Source: Bifidobacterium leontopitheci (GTDB taxonomy: Bacteria > Actinomycetota > Actinomycetes > Actinomycetales > Bifidobacteriaceae). From it: DNA of 50,547 nucleotides. The stretch is from assembly GCF_009193355.1 (NCBI RefSeq), contig NZ_WBVT01000024.1, positions 1 through 50,547 of the forward strand, written 5' to 3'. The notes beneath the pieces are model-generated. The model was not told the DNA's origin, ran no database searches, and saw nothing but the letters and a program-made list of their open reading frames with translations. Below, piece after piece: positions 39,109 to 48,337 of the stretch (positions within the stretch are counted from its first letter, which is position 1; each line of letters starts with the position of its first letter). The translations under genes and the position numbers were made by a program.

Positions 39109-39211
39109 ACCACCCTCAGTCTTGCTTCGCAAGCCAGCTCCCGCCGGCGGGAGCAATCAGGATTGCGCCCCCGCTGGCGGGGGCTGTCAGCGTGAGCTGA
39201 CTGGGGGTGGT
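39109..39211. repeat. two opposed REP-like two-hairpin elements
   Basis: A reverse copy (39109-39154) has ACCACCCTCAGTC, a CTTGCTTCGCAAG stem and CTCCCGCCGGCGGGAG. A forward copy (39167-39211) has GCCCCCGCTGGCGGGGGC, a GTCAGCGTGAGCTGAC stem and TGGGGGTGG. They lie directly after the map stop codon. Confidence 0.8.
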
Positions 39212-39237
39212 CATGCTAGGTGCCGGCCCACGACGTA

Positions 39238-40014
39238 CTAGTCGCGGACGGTGAGGATCTGCGGACCGTCCTCGGTGATGGCGATCGTGTGCTCGCTGTG
39301 CGCGCCGCGCGAACCGTCGGAGGAGCGCAGCGTCCAGCCGTCCTTCTGGTCCTGGTAGATCTCGTCGGTGGACTTGAGGAACCAGGGCTCGATGGCGATG
39401 ACCAGGCCCGGGCGCAGACGGTAGCCGTGGCCGGCCTTGCCGTCGTTGGCGACGTGCGGGTCGCCGTGCATGATGTGGCCGACGCCGTGGCCGCCGAACT
39501 CGAGGTTGATCGGGTAGCCGTATTCGCGGGCGATGTCGCCGATGGTGGACGACACGTCGCCGAGGCGGTTGCCGGGGCGGGCCGCGTCGATGCCGGCGGC
39601 GAGCGCCTCTTCGGTGCACTTGATGAGGCGCAGGTCGCTGGGGTCGGGGTCCTTGCCGACGACGAAGCTGATGGCGGAGTCGCCGACCCAGCCGTTGACG
39701 CTGACGGCCAGGTCGAGGCTGATGAGGTCGCCGTCCTTGAGGTTGTAGTCGTAGGGCACGCCGTGCAGCACGGCGTCGTTGACGGACGTGCAGATGTAGT
39801 GCGCGAACGGGCCGGTGCCGAAGTCGGGGGCGTAGTCCACGTAGCAGGATTCGGCGCCCTTGCGGTCGACGATCTTCTTGTGCACGTACTCGTCGATCTC
39901 GAGCAGGTTGGTGCCGACCTTGGTCATGGCCTTGAGCTCTTTGAGGATCTCGCCGACGAAACGTCCAGCCGGCTTCATTTCTTCGATTTCCTGAGGTGTT
40001 TTCAGTTCGATCAT
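39238..40014 (-). CDS. map: methionine aminopeptidase, type I
   Basis: Removes the initiator methionine from new proteins. It has 258 aa with all five metal ligands: D101, D112 (SLDLAVSVNGWVGDSA), H176 (GGHGVGH), E209 (IAIEPWF) and E241 (HSEHT). The N-terminal SH3-binding or zinc extension seen in some MetAP1 proteins is absent. Start: ATG, with a GGAG close upstream. It follows the DUF308 gene by 34 bp on the same strand and may be co-transcribed with it. Confidence 0.94.
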   Translation of the reverse strand: MIELKTPQEIEEMKPAGRFVGEILKELKAMTKVGTNLLEIDEYVHKKIVDRKGAESCYVDYAPDFGTGPFAHYICTSVNDAVLHGVPYDYNLKDGDLISLDLAVSVNGWVGDSAISFVVGKDPDPSDLRLIKCTEEALAAGIDAARPGNRLGDVSSTIGDIAREYGYPINLEFGGHGVGHIMHGDPHVANDGKAGHGYRLRPGLVIAIEPWFLKSTDEIYQDQKDGWTLRSSDGSRGAHSEHTIAITEDGPQILTVRD

Positions 40015-40048
40015 GGTCTCCAGCCTACTGTGCAGGGCAGTCAGCGCG

Positions 40049-40906
40049 TCACTTGCGGCGCGGGCGGCCGAAGGCGAACGCGCGCACGATGGCGGAAACG
40101 CCCATGACGAGCAGCGAGCAGCCGGTGAAGATGACGAGGAACACCATCGAGGCGAGCGGCGAGAACAGCACGACGACGCCGGCGATGATCGAGATGATCG
40201 CGTAGGCTACGGCCCATCCGGAGCTTGGCAGCCGCCAGGATTCGGCGAGCGCCATCACGCCTTCCATGATCCAGCCGATGCCGACGACCAGCGTGACGAA
40301 CACGGCGAGCGTCTGGCCGGTGAGCATGGCGTTCCTGAGCATCGCGATGCCGCCGATGGCGAGCAGTGCGCCGAGGCATACGTCGAGCACGCGCCAACCG
40401 GCGGGCAGTCCGAGCGTGACGACGGCGCTGACGATGCGCACCGCGCCGGAGACGATGAAGTAGATGCCGAGCGCTATGGCGAGCAGGCCGAGCGTCTTGC
40501 CGGGCCATACGAGCAGTGCGATGCCGAGGATGACGGCGGCCGCGCCGACGACGCCGTAGAGCGCGCGGATGGTGTTCTTGGCGCGCTGCGGCAGCAGTTC
40601 CTCGATGAGCCGGAACAGGTTGAAGGACTGCCAGTCGGCTCCGCCCGGCGCGGCGCCGAACGGGCCGCCGGCCTGACCGCCGTCGCCGCCGGGTACGTTC
40701 TGGCCGTAGGGCGGCTGGTAGGCGTAGGGCTGGCCGTATGGAATCTGGCCGGTCTGCTGTGATTGGCCGTTCGGCTGGTACTGGCCTGCGCTCGGCTGCC
40801 CCTGCTGGCCGGCCTGTCCCTGCTGCGGCTGGCCCTGCGGGGCGTATGCGCCGTATTCCGGCTGCGGACGGCCGTTGTTCCGGCCGTCATCCATCGTGTC
40901 GCTCAT
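40049..40906 (-). CDS. DUF308/HdeD-family membrane protein with Gln-rich N-terminus
   Basis: A 285-aa membrane protein. The first 90 residues are Gln/Gly/Pro/Tyr-rich (PQGQPQQGQAGQQGQ), predicted cytosolic and disordered. About six transmembrane helices follow with the HdeD/DUF308 pattern: ALYGVVGAAAVILGIALLVWPGKTLGLLAIALGIYFIVSGAVRI, repeated twice more. E. coli HdeD is linked to acid resistance; the role here is inferred at best. Start: ATG with AAAGGAG 6 nt upstream. Confidence 0.85.
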   Translation of the reverse strand: MSDTMDDGRNNGRPQPEYGAYAPQGQPQQGQAGQQGQPSAGQYQPNGQSQQTGQIPYGQPYAYQPPYGQNVPGGDGGQAGGPFGAAPGGADWQSFNLFRLIEELLPQRAKNTIRALYGVVGAAAVILGIALLVWPGKTLGLLAIALGIYFIVSGAVRIVSAVVTLGLPAGWRVLDVCLGALLAIGGIAMLRNAMLTGQTLAVFVTLVVGIGWIMEGVMALAESWRLPSSGWAVAYAIISIIAGVVVLFSPLASMVFLVIFTGCSLLVMGVSAIVRAFAFGRPRRK

Positions 40907-41010
40907 GATGGCTCCTTTCGTCGCGCCGCACGCCGTCCCGGCCGTCCGTCCGCCCATCCGACGGAACCACGCAGGAACGGCGGCTGCTGCGTCTTTCGTT
41001 TCCGGTTTCT

Positions 41011-41030
41011 ATTTTAGACATCTTGTCTAA
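41011..41030 (-). promoter_or_regulatory. TTAGACA-N3-TGTCTAA operator-like dyad overlapping a -10
   Basis: Perfect 7-bp dyad TTAGACA (41014-41020) and TGTCTAA (41024-41030). On the minus strand TAAAAT (41016-41011) overlaps it, and a transcript starting there would have a roughly 100-nt leader to the DUF308 gene. AT-rich relative to its surroundings. The binding factor is unknown. It lies between the divergent DUF308 and M13 peptidase genes. Confidence 0.45.
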
Positions 41031-41140
41031 TTCTCGCCCATGGCGTAAAACAGACACTTCAGCAACCGAAAATCAGGCAGACGGCCGACCTCCGACGAAA
41101 ACCGAATGTCACGCGCGCCGGGGACGTCAGCCAACGCGGA

Positions 41141-41146
41141 TACCAT
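41141..41146 (+). promoter_or_regulatory. -10 box TACCAT for the M13 peptidase gene (leaderless candidate)
   Basis: TACCAT ends 7 nt before the ATG at 41154. No ribosome-binding site is present. Confidence 0.5.
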
Positions 41147-41153
41147 GAAAGCC

Positions 41154-43280
41154 ATGACTACACCTCAGATCTCCGGCCTCGATCCGGCAGCCTTCTCCTC
41201 CGTCATCAAACCTTCCGACGACCTGTTCCGTTTCGTGAACGGACCGTGGATCGACACGTACCGTCTGCCCGACGACAAGGCGCGCTACGGATCGTTCGAC
41301 AAGCTCGCCGAAGACTCCGAAAACCAGATTCGCGACATCCTCGAGGACGACGACTGCCCGGCAGTCAAATCGCAGGCGCTGTACCGTTCCTTCACCGATG
41401 TCGACGCCATCGAGGCCGCCGGCATCACGCCGATCCGCCCGGCCCTCGACGCGATCGACCAGGCAGGCGACAAGGCTGCGCTCGTGCGCACGCTCGGCTC
41501 GCTCAAGCCCACCGACGAAAGCCCCGACGCCTTCGGCATCGCCGTGTACGGCGACCCGAAGGACCCCGACACCAACGTGGTGCACATCGAGCAGTCCGGC
41601 ATCGCGCTGCCCGACGAGGCGTACTACCGCGAGGACCATTACGAGCCGATCCGCGAAGCCTACGTGCGGATGGTCGCGAAGCTGCTCACGCTCGCCGGCT
41701 ACGGCAGCGCGGAACGCGGCAACACCGGCGACGACGGCGTGCAGGACGACTCCGACTCCTCCGCCGAACGCGACGCGCGCCGCTTCCTGGACGTCGAGAC
41801 GCGCATCGCCGCCAACCATTGGGACAACGTCGCCACCCGAGACTCGCAGAAGACCTACAACCCCACCGACTGGCAGACGCTGTCCGCCGACCTCGCCCAC
41901 TTCGACCTCGCCGCATGGGTGGACGCCTGGCAGCAGGCGTACGACGCCACCACTGCCGCGAAGGCGCAGCCGGTCGACCTGCGAGGCGCGCTGAACCACG
42001 TGATCGTGCACGAGCCGAGCTTCCTCAAGGGCTTCGACGACTTCTGGCAGTCCGCCTCGCTGGACGACCTCAAGCTGTGGGCGCGCGTCCAGGTGCTCAT
42101 CGGCGCCGCGTCCATGCTCAGCCACGACTTCGACGTCACCCAGTTCGAGTTCTTCGGGCGCACGCTGTCCGGCACCGTCAAGCAGCGTGACCGCTGGCGC
42201 CGCGGCGTCGCGCTGGTCAACGGCATCTGCGGCGAGGATGTGGGCCGCGAGTACGTGCGCCGTCACTTCCCCGAAAGCGCCAAGGCGCGCATGGAGCAGC
42301 TCGTCGCCAACCTGATCGACGCCTACCGCGTCTCGATCACCAACAGCGACTGGCTGGGCGAGGCGACCAAGGCCAAGGCGCTCGAGAAGCTCGGCAAGTT
42401 CACGCCGATGATCGGCTACACGGAGCACTGGCGCGACTACACGGCGCTCGACGTGCGCGCCGACGCCGGACTGGTCGCCAACATGAAGGCCGCCGCCCTC
42501 TACGAGTGGGGCTACCAGCTGGCCAAGGCCGGCAAGCCGGTCGACAAGGGCGAATGGCTGATGAACCCGCAGACCGTGAACGCGTACTACGAGCCGGGCA
42601 TGAACGTGATCGTGTTCCCCGCGGCCATCCTGCAGCCCCCGTTCTTCAACCCGGACGCCGAGGACGCCGCCAACTACGGCGGCATCGGCGCGGTGATCGG
42701 CCATGAGATCGGCCACGGCTTCGACGACCAGGGCAGCCAGTACGACGGCGACGGCACGCTGAACAACTGGTGGACCGACGCCGACCGCGAGGCCTTCGAG
42801 CAACGCACGAAGGCGCTCATCGAACAGTACAACGCCTTCGTGCCCGTGCAGCTGGCCGAGAAGTACGCCGACGAGCCCGGCAAGGCCCCGCACGTCAACG
42901 GCGCGCTGACCATCGGCGAGAACATCGGCGACCTCGGCGGCGTGAACATCGCGCTCAAGGCGTACGCGTTCGCGCTCGACGAGGCCGCCGGCCGTCCCAA
43001 GGACGGCTCGCCCGCCGCGATCGAGGCGTCGCTCGACTCCGCGCCCGTGATGGACGGCTACACCGGCCTGCAGCGGTTCTTCCTCAGCTACGCATCGATC
43101 TGGCGTTCGAAGAACCGTGACGAGCTCGCCGAGAAGTTCCTCGCCATCGACCCGCACTCCCCCGCCGAATGCCGCACGAACGGCATCGCGCGCAACGTCG
43201 ACCTGTTCTATAAGGCGTTCGACGTCAAGCCCGGCGACGGCATGTGGCTCGACCCGGACCAGCGCGTGCGCATCTGGTGA
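41154..43280 (+). CDS. pepO: M13 family zinc metallopeptidase (PepO/neprilysin-like)
   Basis: A 708-aa peptidase that cleaves oligopeptides. Zinc site H517-E518-x-x-H521 (VIGHEIGHGFDD) with the third ligand E589 in GENIGDLGG; substrate-binding NAYYEPGMN; and the family C-terminal tail ending VRIW. No signal peptide or transmembrane helix, so it is cytosolic like bacterial PepO. A Gly/Asp/Ser-rich insertion (about 190-205) is unusual. In-frame ATGs at 41106, 41145 and 41154; I chose 41154 because of the TACCAT box. Confidence 0.93.
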   Translation: MTTPQISGLDPAAFSSVIKPSDDLFRFVNGPWIDTYRLPDDKARYGSFDKLAEDSENQIRDILEDDDCPAVKSQALYRSFTDVDAIEAAGITPIRPALDAIDQAGDKAALVRTLGSLKPTDESPDAFGIAVYGDPKDPDTNVVHIEQSGIALPDEAYYREDHYEPIREAYVRMVAKLLTLAGYGSAERGNTGDDGVQDDSDSSAERDARRFLDVETRIAANHWDNVATRDSQKTYNPTDWQTLSADLAHFDLAAWVDAWQQAYDATTAAKAQPVDLRGALNHVIVHEPSFLKGFDDFWQSASLDDLKLWARVQVLIGAASMLSHDFDVTQFEFFGRTLSGTVKQRDRWRRGVALVNGICGEDVGREYVRRHFPESAKARMEQLVANLIDAYRVSITNSDWLGEATKAKALEKLGKFTPMIGYTEHWRDYTALDVRADAGLVANMKAAALYEWGYQLAKAGKPVDKGEWLMNPQTVNAYYEPGMNVIVFPAAILQPPFFNPDAEDAANYGGIGAVIGHEIGHGFDDQGSQYDGDGTLNNWWTDADREAFEQRTKALIEQYNAFVPVQLAEKYADEPGKAPHVNGALTIGENIGDLGGVNIALKAYAFALDEAAGRPKDGSPAAIEASLDSAPVMDGYTGLQRFFLSYASIWRSKNRDELAEKFLAIDPHSPAECRTNGIARNVDLFYKAFDVKPGDGMWLDPDQRVRIW

Positions 43281-43327
43281 CGTGCTTCGCGGGCGGCGGC
43301 CGACAGCAGAAGCCGACAGCAGAAGCC

Positions 43328-44035
43328 TCAGCTGAATTCGTCGTCGCCCGCGAAATCGTCCATGGACCCGTCCAACGGCTCATCCAATGGCGCCTCGGCA
43401 TACCCGTCCGACGCGGATGCCGAGGCGTCCGCATATCCGCCCGGCTGTCCGCCATCCGGCTGTCCGGCATCCGACTGTCCACCATCCGATTGCGCGCCGG
43501 GCGGCGACAGGACGTCCACCGGCGTGACGACCTGGCCGTTGCCCGGTGGGACGTGCGGGTCGAAACCGGCGCCGGCAGGCGGTATGCCCGTCCCGTCGGC
43601 GTTCGCCGCGGCGTTCGCAGCGCCGGCGGCCTGCTGAGCCTCCTGTTCGGTCGCGTTGCGGTTCGCCTTCATCACCCGCTTCAGCTCGGTGATGCCGTAG
43701 TTGAGGTCATGGCCGATGTTCGACGCCTCCAGCACGGTGCGCGAACGCTTCTCGCCTTTCTGCGTCACCCACTCGTCGGTGGCGAGCACGCCGGTCACGA
43801 TCACGGCGTCGCCCCTGTGCAGCGAATGCCGCACGTTCACGGCGAGCGTGCGGAACGCCTTCACCGTCAGCCATGTGGTCGGCAGGCTGCGCCATTGACC
43901 GGTCTTGAGCTCCCGATAGCCCCGCGTGCTGCCGACCCGGAACGAGCAGACGTCCTTGGCGCCCGCCTTGCTGTACGATTCCGGCTCCGCCCCGATGAAG
44001 CCGGTGATGGTCACCATCCCCTGTTGTATCGCCAT
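43328..44035 (-). CDS. ssb: single-stranded DNA-binding protein
   Basis: A 235-aa SSB. The OB fold spans about 1-115: VTITGFIGAEPE, VCSFRVGSTRGY, TTWLTVKAFRTLAVNVRHSLHRGDAVIVTGVLATDEWV, RSRTVLEASNIGHDL. A long Ala/Gly/Asp/Pro-rich disordered tail follows, ending DDFAGDDEFS rather than the usual DDDIPF tip, so partner binding may be weak or altered. It is alone here, not with rpsF and rpsR, and is probably a paralogue of the replication SSB. Start: ATG with AAAGGAG 7 nt upstream. A 13-bp direct repeat (CCGACAGCAGAAG) separates its end from the M13 peptidase. Confidence 0.9.
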   Translation of the reverse strand: MAIQQGMVTITGFIGAEPESYSKAGAKDVCSFRVGSTRGYRELKTGQWRSLPTTWLTVKAFRTLAVNVRHSLHRGDAVIVTGVLATDEWVTQKGEKRSRTVLEASNIGHDLNYGITELKRVMKANRNATEQEAQQAAGAANAAANADGTGIPPAGAGFDPHVPPGNGQVVTPVDVLSPPGAQSDGGQSDAGQPDGGQPGGYADASASASDGYAEAPLDEPLDGSMDDFAGDDEFS

Positions 44036-44243
44036 GTCGGTCTCCTTTGCTTGCTTGAAGTGCCACCGCCGGCCCTTCTCATCCGGCGGTGGCTCCACTA
44101 TGGCAGATTTCCCGACTGCGGCACAGGAATTCCGACCCATGTGGTCGGAGGTCCACTGTTTGGCGTGTCGTGGATAACTTGTGGACGGATTTCCGGTTAT
44201 CCACATCGACCGGCATCGTCGCCCGATCGACCCGCATATACGA

Positions 44244-44273
44244 ACAGTCCCCCGGCATGTACCGGGGGACTGT
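44244..44273 (-). terminator. hairpin downstream of proS
   Basis: ACAGTCCCCCGG (44244-44255) pairs with CCGGGGGACTGT (44262-44273) around a 6-nt loop. It lies 60 bp past the proS stop codon in the 297-bp gap before ssb. There is little T after it on the minus strand. The ssb promoter should lie between 44040 and 44240, but I cannot place it. Confidence 0.55.
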
Positions 44274-44332
44274 CCCATGCGCTACGCGTACGGCGTATCA
44301 GATGGCATCCGTCGGGATGCCTTAACCGAATG

Positions 44333-46153
44333 TCACTCGCCGAGCAGCGTCTTCAGCCGCGCCTCGAGCACGTCGGCAGCCTCGGCCGCAGGCACGGCGG
44401 CGGAGTCGGAGCCGTCACGGTTGCGGATCTCGATGGTGCCGTTGTTCACGGTGTCGCGGCCGGCGACGGCGATCAGCGGCACGCCGATGAGCTCGGCGTC
44501 CTTGAACTTGACGCCCGGGGAGACCTTCTTGCGGTCGTCGTAGATGACCTCGACGCCGCGGGACTCGAGCTCCTCGACCAGCTTCTCGGCGGCGTCGAAG
44601 GCCGCCTGGTCCTTGCCGGTGGCGACGACGTGCACCTGCGCGGGCGCGATGACGGCCGGCCATGCCAGGCCGCGCTCGTCGTGATGCGTCTCGGCGACGC
44701 AGGCGAGCACGCGGGAGACGCCGATGCCGTAGCAGCCCATCCACACGGGCACGGTCTTGCCGTTCTGGTCGAGCACCTTGAGGTCCAGCGCCTTCGAGTA
44801 CTTGAGGCCCAGCTGGAACACCTGGCCGATCTCCACGCCGCGCTCGAAGCTCAGCGGGCCGGAACCGTCGGGGCTCATGTCGCCGTGACGCACCTCGACC
44901 GCCTCGACGGTGCCGTCGGCCTCGAAGTCGCGGCCGTAGACCAGATCGTAATAGTCGACCTCGTTCTCGTCGGCGCCCGTGAACCATGCGGACCCCTTGA
45001 CCACGTGCGCGTCGAGCAGGTAGCGCAGCGGCTTCTTGAGACCGGCCGCCTCACGCTGGGGGCCAAGCACCATGGGTCCGATGTAGCCGTGCACGAGCTC
45101 CGGGTATGTCTTGAGGTCCTCGGGCGTGGCCTCTTCGATCTCGAAGGGCGCGAACTGCGCCTCGAGACGCTTCATGTCGACCTGACGGTCGCCGGGCACG
45201 CCGATGGCCACGATCTCGCGCCACGGGCTGTCATGCTCCTCGTCCTCCACATGCTTGACCGCGATGATCACGTTCTTCAGCGTGTCGGACGCCTGCCATT
45301 CGCGGCCGTCCTCGCGCGGGTACTTCGCGTTGGCGAGCGCGATCATGCCGTCGATGGTCTTCGCATCCGGGGTGGGGCGCTTGGACGCGGCCGGCGTGGC
45401 CGAGCAGTCGACTTCGGGCAGTTCGGGCGTGTGCAGTGCCTCGACGTTCCACGCCTTGCCGGAGGGGGCGAGCGCGAACGTGTCCTCGCCGATCGGCATC
45501 GGCGCGAGGAACTCCTCGGACGCGGAACCGCCCATCGGGCCGGACATGGCGAACACCGGCACGTACTTGAGGCCGATGCGCTGGAACACGCGCTCGTACG
45601 CGCCACGCTCGTCGTAGTATGCCTTGCGCATGCCCTCCTCGTCGATGTTGAACGAGTAGGCGTCCTTCATGACGAACTCGCGGCCGCGGATCAGGCCTGC
45701 GCGCGGACGGAACTCGTCACGGTACTTGGTCTGGATCTGGTAGAGCACCACCGGCAGGTCCTTGTAGGACGAGTACATGTCCTTGACCAGCAGGGTGAAC
45801 ATCTCCTCGTGCGTCGGCGCGAGCAGATAGTCGGCCTCGTGACGGTCCTTGAGGCGGAACAGGTTCTCGCCGTACTCCTCCCAGCGGTGGGTCTTCTCGT
45901 ACGGCTCGCGCGGCAGCAGCGCGGGGAAGTGCACCTCCTGGGCGCCGATGCCGTCCATCTCCTCGCGGATGATGGTCTCAATCTTGTTGAGGACGCGCAG
46001 GCCGAGCGGCAGCCAAGTCCAGATGCCGGGCGCCGCCTTGCGGATGTAGCCGGCACGGATAAGCAGTTTCGCGGAATCGACGTCAGCGTCCGCGGGGTCC
46101 TCGCGCAGCGTGCGCAGGAACATGGTAGACATACGAAGTGCTGTGGAACTCAT
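44333..46153 (-). CDS. proS: prolyl-tRNA synthetase
   Basis: Charges tRNA-Pro. It has 606 aa, class II, bacterial type with the editing insertion between motifs 2 and 3. Motif 1 near ALLPREPYEKTHRWEEYG; motif 2 TKYRDEFRPRAGLIRGREFVMKD; motif 3 GCYGIGVSRVLACV; anticodon domain beginning WPAVIAPAQVHVVAT. Several in-frame ATGs: 46213, 46153, 46132 and 46123. I chose 46153 because TACCGT lies 7 nt upstream, the leaderless pattern of this window; the GGAG between them is too close to act as a ribosome site. Divergent from the membrane protein gene. Confidence 0.94.
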   Translation of the reverse strand: MSSTALRMSTMFLRTLREDPADADVDSAKLLIRAGYIRKAAPGIWTWLPLGLRVLNKIETIIREEMDGIGAQEVHFPALLPREPYEKTHRWEEYGENLFRLKDRHEADYLLAPTHEEMFTLLVKDMYSSYKDLPVVLYQIQTKYRDEFRPRAGLIRGREFVMKDAYSFNIDEEGMRKAYYDERGAYERVFQRIGLKYVPVFAMSGPMGGSASEEFLAPMPIGEDTFALAPSGKAWNVEALHTPELPEVDCSATPAASKRPTPDAKTIDGMIALANAKYPREDGREWQASDTLKNVIIAVKHVEDEEHDSPWREIVAIGVPGDRQVDMKRLEAQFAPFEIEEATPEDLKTYPELVHGYIGPMVLGPQREAAGLKKPLRYLLDAHVVKGSAWFTGADENEVDYYDLVYGRDFEADGTVEAVEVRHGDMSPDGSGPLSFERGVEIGQVFQLGLKYSKALDLKVLDQNGKTVPVWMGCYGIGVSRVLACVAETHHDERGLAWPAVIAPAQVHVVATGKDQAAFDAAEKLVEELESRGVEVIYDDRKKVSPGVKFKDAELIGVPLIAVAGRDTVNNGTIEIRNRDGSDSAAVPAAEAADVLEARLKTLLGE

Positions 46154-46160
46154 GGGCTCC

Positions 46161-46166
46161 ACGGTA
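46161..46166 (-). promoter_or_regulatory. proS: -10 box TACCGT for proS (leaderless candidate)
   Basis: TACCGT ends 7 nt before the ATG at 46153. On the other strand TACAAT (46192-46197) may be the -10 of the divergent membrane protein gene. Confidence 0.5.
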
Positions 46167-46230
46167 TTAGCGTTTGGGGACATTGGCCGGCTACAATAGG
46201 GGACAACCGACATGACATGGGGGGTGTCTC

Positions 46231-48048
46231 ATGAACGATGGGGTCCAGCCGGATGGGCGGCAGCCGAACTTTCCTTACACGCCGCTGCAACAGCCGACGC
46301 AGCCAGCGCAACCGAAACCGTACCCGCAAACTGACGCAGCGCGGCCGCAGCAGACCGAACCGGTCACGCAGCCGCAACCCCGACCTTGCGGAACGCAGCG
46401 GCGTTACGGAGCACAGCCGCCTTACGGAACGTCGATGCCGCCACAGCCGGGAAGGCCGCCGCAGCGTTCCGGCGCGCAGGTGCTGCTGCTGGCGACCGGC
46501 GTGGCGCTGATCGCCATCGCGCTGATCACCTTCGCCTCGATCGGCTACACCACGTTCGGCAAGGTCGGCCGCATCGTGGCCATCGGCGTGCTGGGAGCCG
46601 TCGCGATCGCCCTGTCGTTGCCGCTGTCCGGCAGGTTCCGTATTTCCGCCGAGGGTGTGGCATGGGTCGGACTGATCGCGTTGACCGTCGACTCGTGGCT
46701 GATCGGCGACCTTCCCGCGTTCGCCGGCGACCGCACGGGGTCGGGCGCGGCGGCCACCGGCGGGTCGCTGCTGGTCTGCGCGGCGGTTTCGTTGGCGGCA
46801 AGCATGATGCACGGACGCACGGCGCGCCCGTTGCGCACGTTCGGCCTGTATGCGGTCGGCGCGTCGCTGTTCGGCGTCATACTGCTGATGTCGCTGCCGG
46901 CACTGCCGCGAGCACTGGGCGACGGCATCGACGTGGCGGTCGCGGCGGCGGCCGTAGCGATTGCGGTTCTGGCGCGAACGACGCCGGCTGTCGGCGGTTT
47001 CGGCACTTCCGCCGGACAGTCAGGACGGCGGCCGGCTTCCCCGGCAACCCGCGCGCCCCAGCCAAACGTGCCGTTCCAGCAAGACGCCGCGTTCCAGCCG
47101 CAGCCGGCACCCGGGCAACAGCCGACGCCTCAACCGGCGCCTTGCCTCGCCCCGGAATCGCAGCCTGCGCTCATGTCCGGCTCGCAGCCGAACGTTCCGT
47201 TCCCGCAAACACCCCAGCCGCAGCCGGCAGAACCATGGCAGTCCCGGATGGAGCAGTTCGTGCAGCCGCCGACGCTGCCTATCACGCCGCGGCTCCCCGC
47301 GCCTGCGCACGGTGCCGAACGGGTCGTCGCGGCGACGATCGGCGCACTCGCGCTCATGCTCATCACGCTGGGCGACTACCAGTCAAGCAAACCCGGCGTC
47401 AGCATCGTCGCGGTCGTGGCGTACGTGCTGCTGCTGGCGCTCGTCGGCATGACCTGGGCGTGCGCGGCGACCGTGCAGCCGACAACACCGGAAGGAACGC
47501 CGCTTCCGGCACCGTTGCAGGCCATGTCCATGGAGAGCATGCGATGGATCGTCTCGCTGGCGGCGGCCGTGGCCTGCATCGGTCTGACGGCCGTCATCAA
47601 CGACGGACCGCTCCAGGCCGACGGCGCGACGATGCTGCTCGGCGTGACGGCGCTCGCCATCGGAATGTATTGGATGCGGCGCCGGCCGATGCTGCGCAGC
47701 TGGGCGGCGTTGTGGCCGGGCTTGTTGACGCTGTTCGTGCCCACGTATGTGACCGCGATGGGGCATTTCGACGTGCTGTGGCGGTTCGTGGCGTTGCTGG
47801 TCGCGGCGACGGCATGCATGGTGGCGGGCGCGCTGCTGCGGTGGAAGGCGCCGCTGACCATGGGCGCGGTCATGCTCGTCGTGGTCGCGGTGTCGCGGCT
47901 GTGGCCGTGGATCGCCGTGTTCTCCCGGGATTTCTGGTGGGTGTGGCTGCTGGCGTGCGGCATCGTGCTGGTCATTGCGGCGATCCGGTATGAGGCGAGC
48001 ATGGCGTCAGTGCGCTCGCTGCGCCGGCGCCTTGCCGACATGCGGTAG
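46231..48048 (+). CDS. large multi-pass membrane protein, SCO7613-C-terminal-domain-like
   Basis: A 605-aa membrane protein of unknown function. The N-terminal 80 residues are Pro/Gln-rich. Helices follow (about 83-330), then a second Pro/Gln-rich segment near 270-350, then another helix block to residue 590 and an Arg-rich end. LLLATGVALIAIALITFASIGY and GRIVAIGVLGAVAIALSLPLSGR followed by EGVAWVGLIALTVDSWLI resembles the actinobacterial SCO7613 C-terminal / DUF2157-like membrane repeat, but it is much shorter than those proteins. Start: ATG with GGGGGGTG 6 nt upstream. No enzymatic motif seen. Confidence 0.7.
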   Translation: MNDGVQPDGRQPNFPYTPLQQPTQPAQPKPYPQTDAARPQQTEPVTQPQPRPCGTQRRYGAQPPYGTSMPPQPGRPPQRSGAQVLLLATGVALIAIALITFASIGYTTFGKVGRIVAIGVLGAVAIALSLPLSGRFRISAEGVAWVGLIALTVDSWLIGDLPAFAGDRTGSGAAATGGSLLVCAAVSLAASMMHGRTARPLRTFGLYAVGASLFGVILLMSLPALPRALGDGIDVAVAAAAVAIAVLARTTPAVGGFGTSAGQSGRRPASPATRAPQPNVPFQQDAAFQPQPAPGQQPTPQPAPCLAPESQPALMSGSQPNVPFPQTPQPQPAEPWQSRMEQFVQPPTLPITPRLPAPAHGAERVVAATIGALALMLITLGDYQSSKPGVSIVAVVAYVLLLALVGMTWACAATVQPTTPEGTPLPAPLQAMSMESMRWIVSLAAAVACIGLTAVINDGPLQADGATMLLGVTALAIGMYWMRRRPMLRSWAALWPGLLTLFVPTYVTAMGHFDVLWRFVALLVAATACMVAGALLRWKAPLTMGAVMLVVVAVSRLWPWIAVFSRDFWWVWLLACGIVLVIAAIRYEASMASVRSLRRRLADMR

Positions 48049-48161
48049 CGTCACGCCGACGCAACCGGCTTGGCGAGCGAAGGACGCCCGGCATCATGCT
48101 GCCTATACCGCATTTCGGATTCAGCAGGACGGGAGGTTCTCAATTGCGTGGCAGCCTTGCG

Positions 48162-48288
48162 GACTCCGGGTTTTCTCCCATTCTGGCCCCTCGAAATGGG
48201 AGAAAATCAGGAGTCACAGGCCGAACCGCAGCCAAACTCCCGGCTTTCTCCCATTCCGGACCCTCGAAATGGGAGAAAACCCGGAGTC
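48162..48288. repeat. tandem 54-nt hairpins upstream of the peroxiredoxin gene
   Basis: Two similar hairpins, 73 bp apart: 48162-48215 and 48235-48288. Each pairs a TTTCTCCCATT-bearing arm with AAATGGGAGAAA around a loop containing CCCTCG, and each is closed further out by ACTCC and GGAGT(C). Only the loop and a few stem bases differ. Confidence 0.8.
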
Positions 48289-48337
48289 TCGGATGCTGCA
48301 GCGGGCGTTTCCTATCAGGACAGCAGACAAGTTAGCC

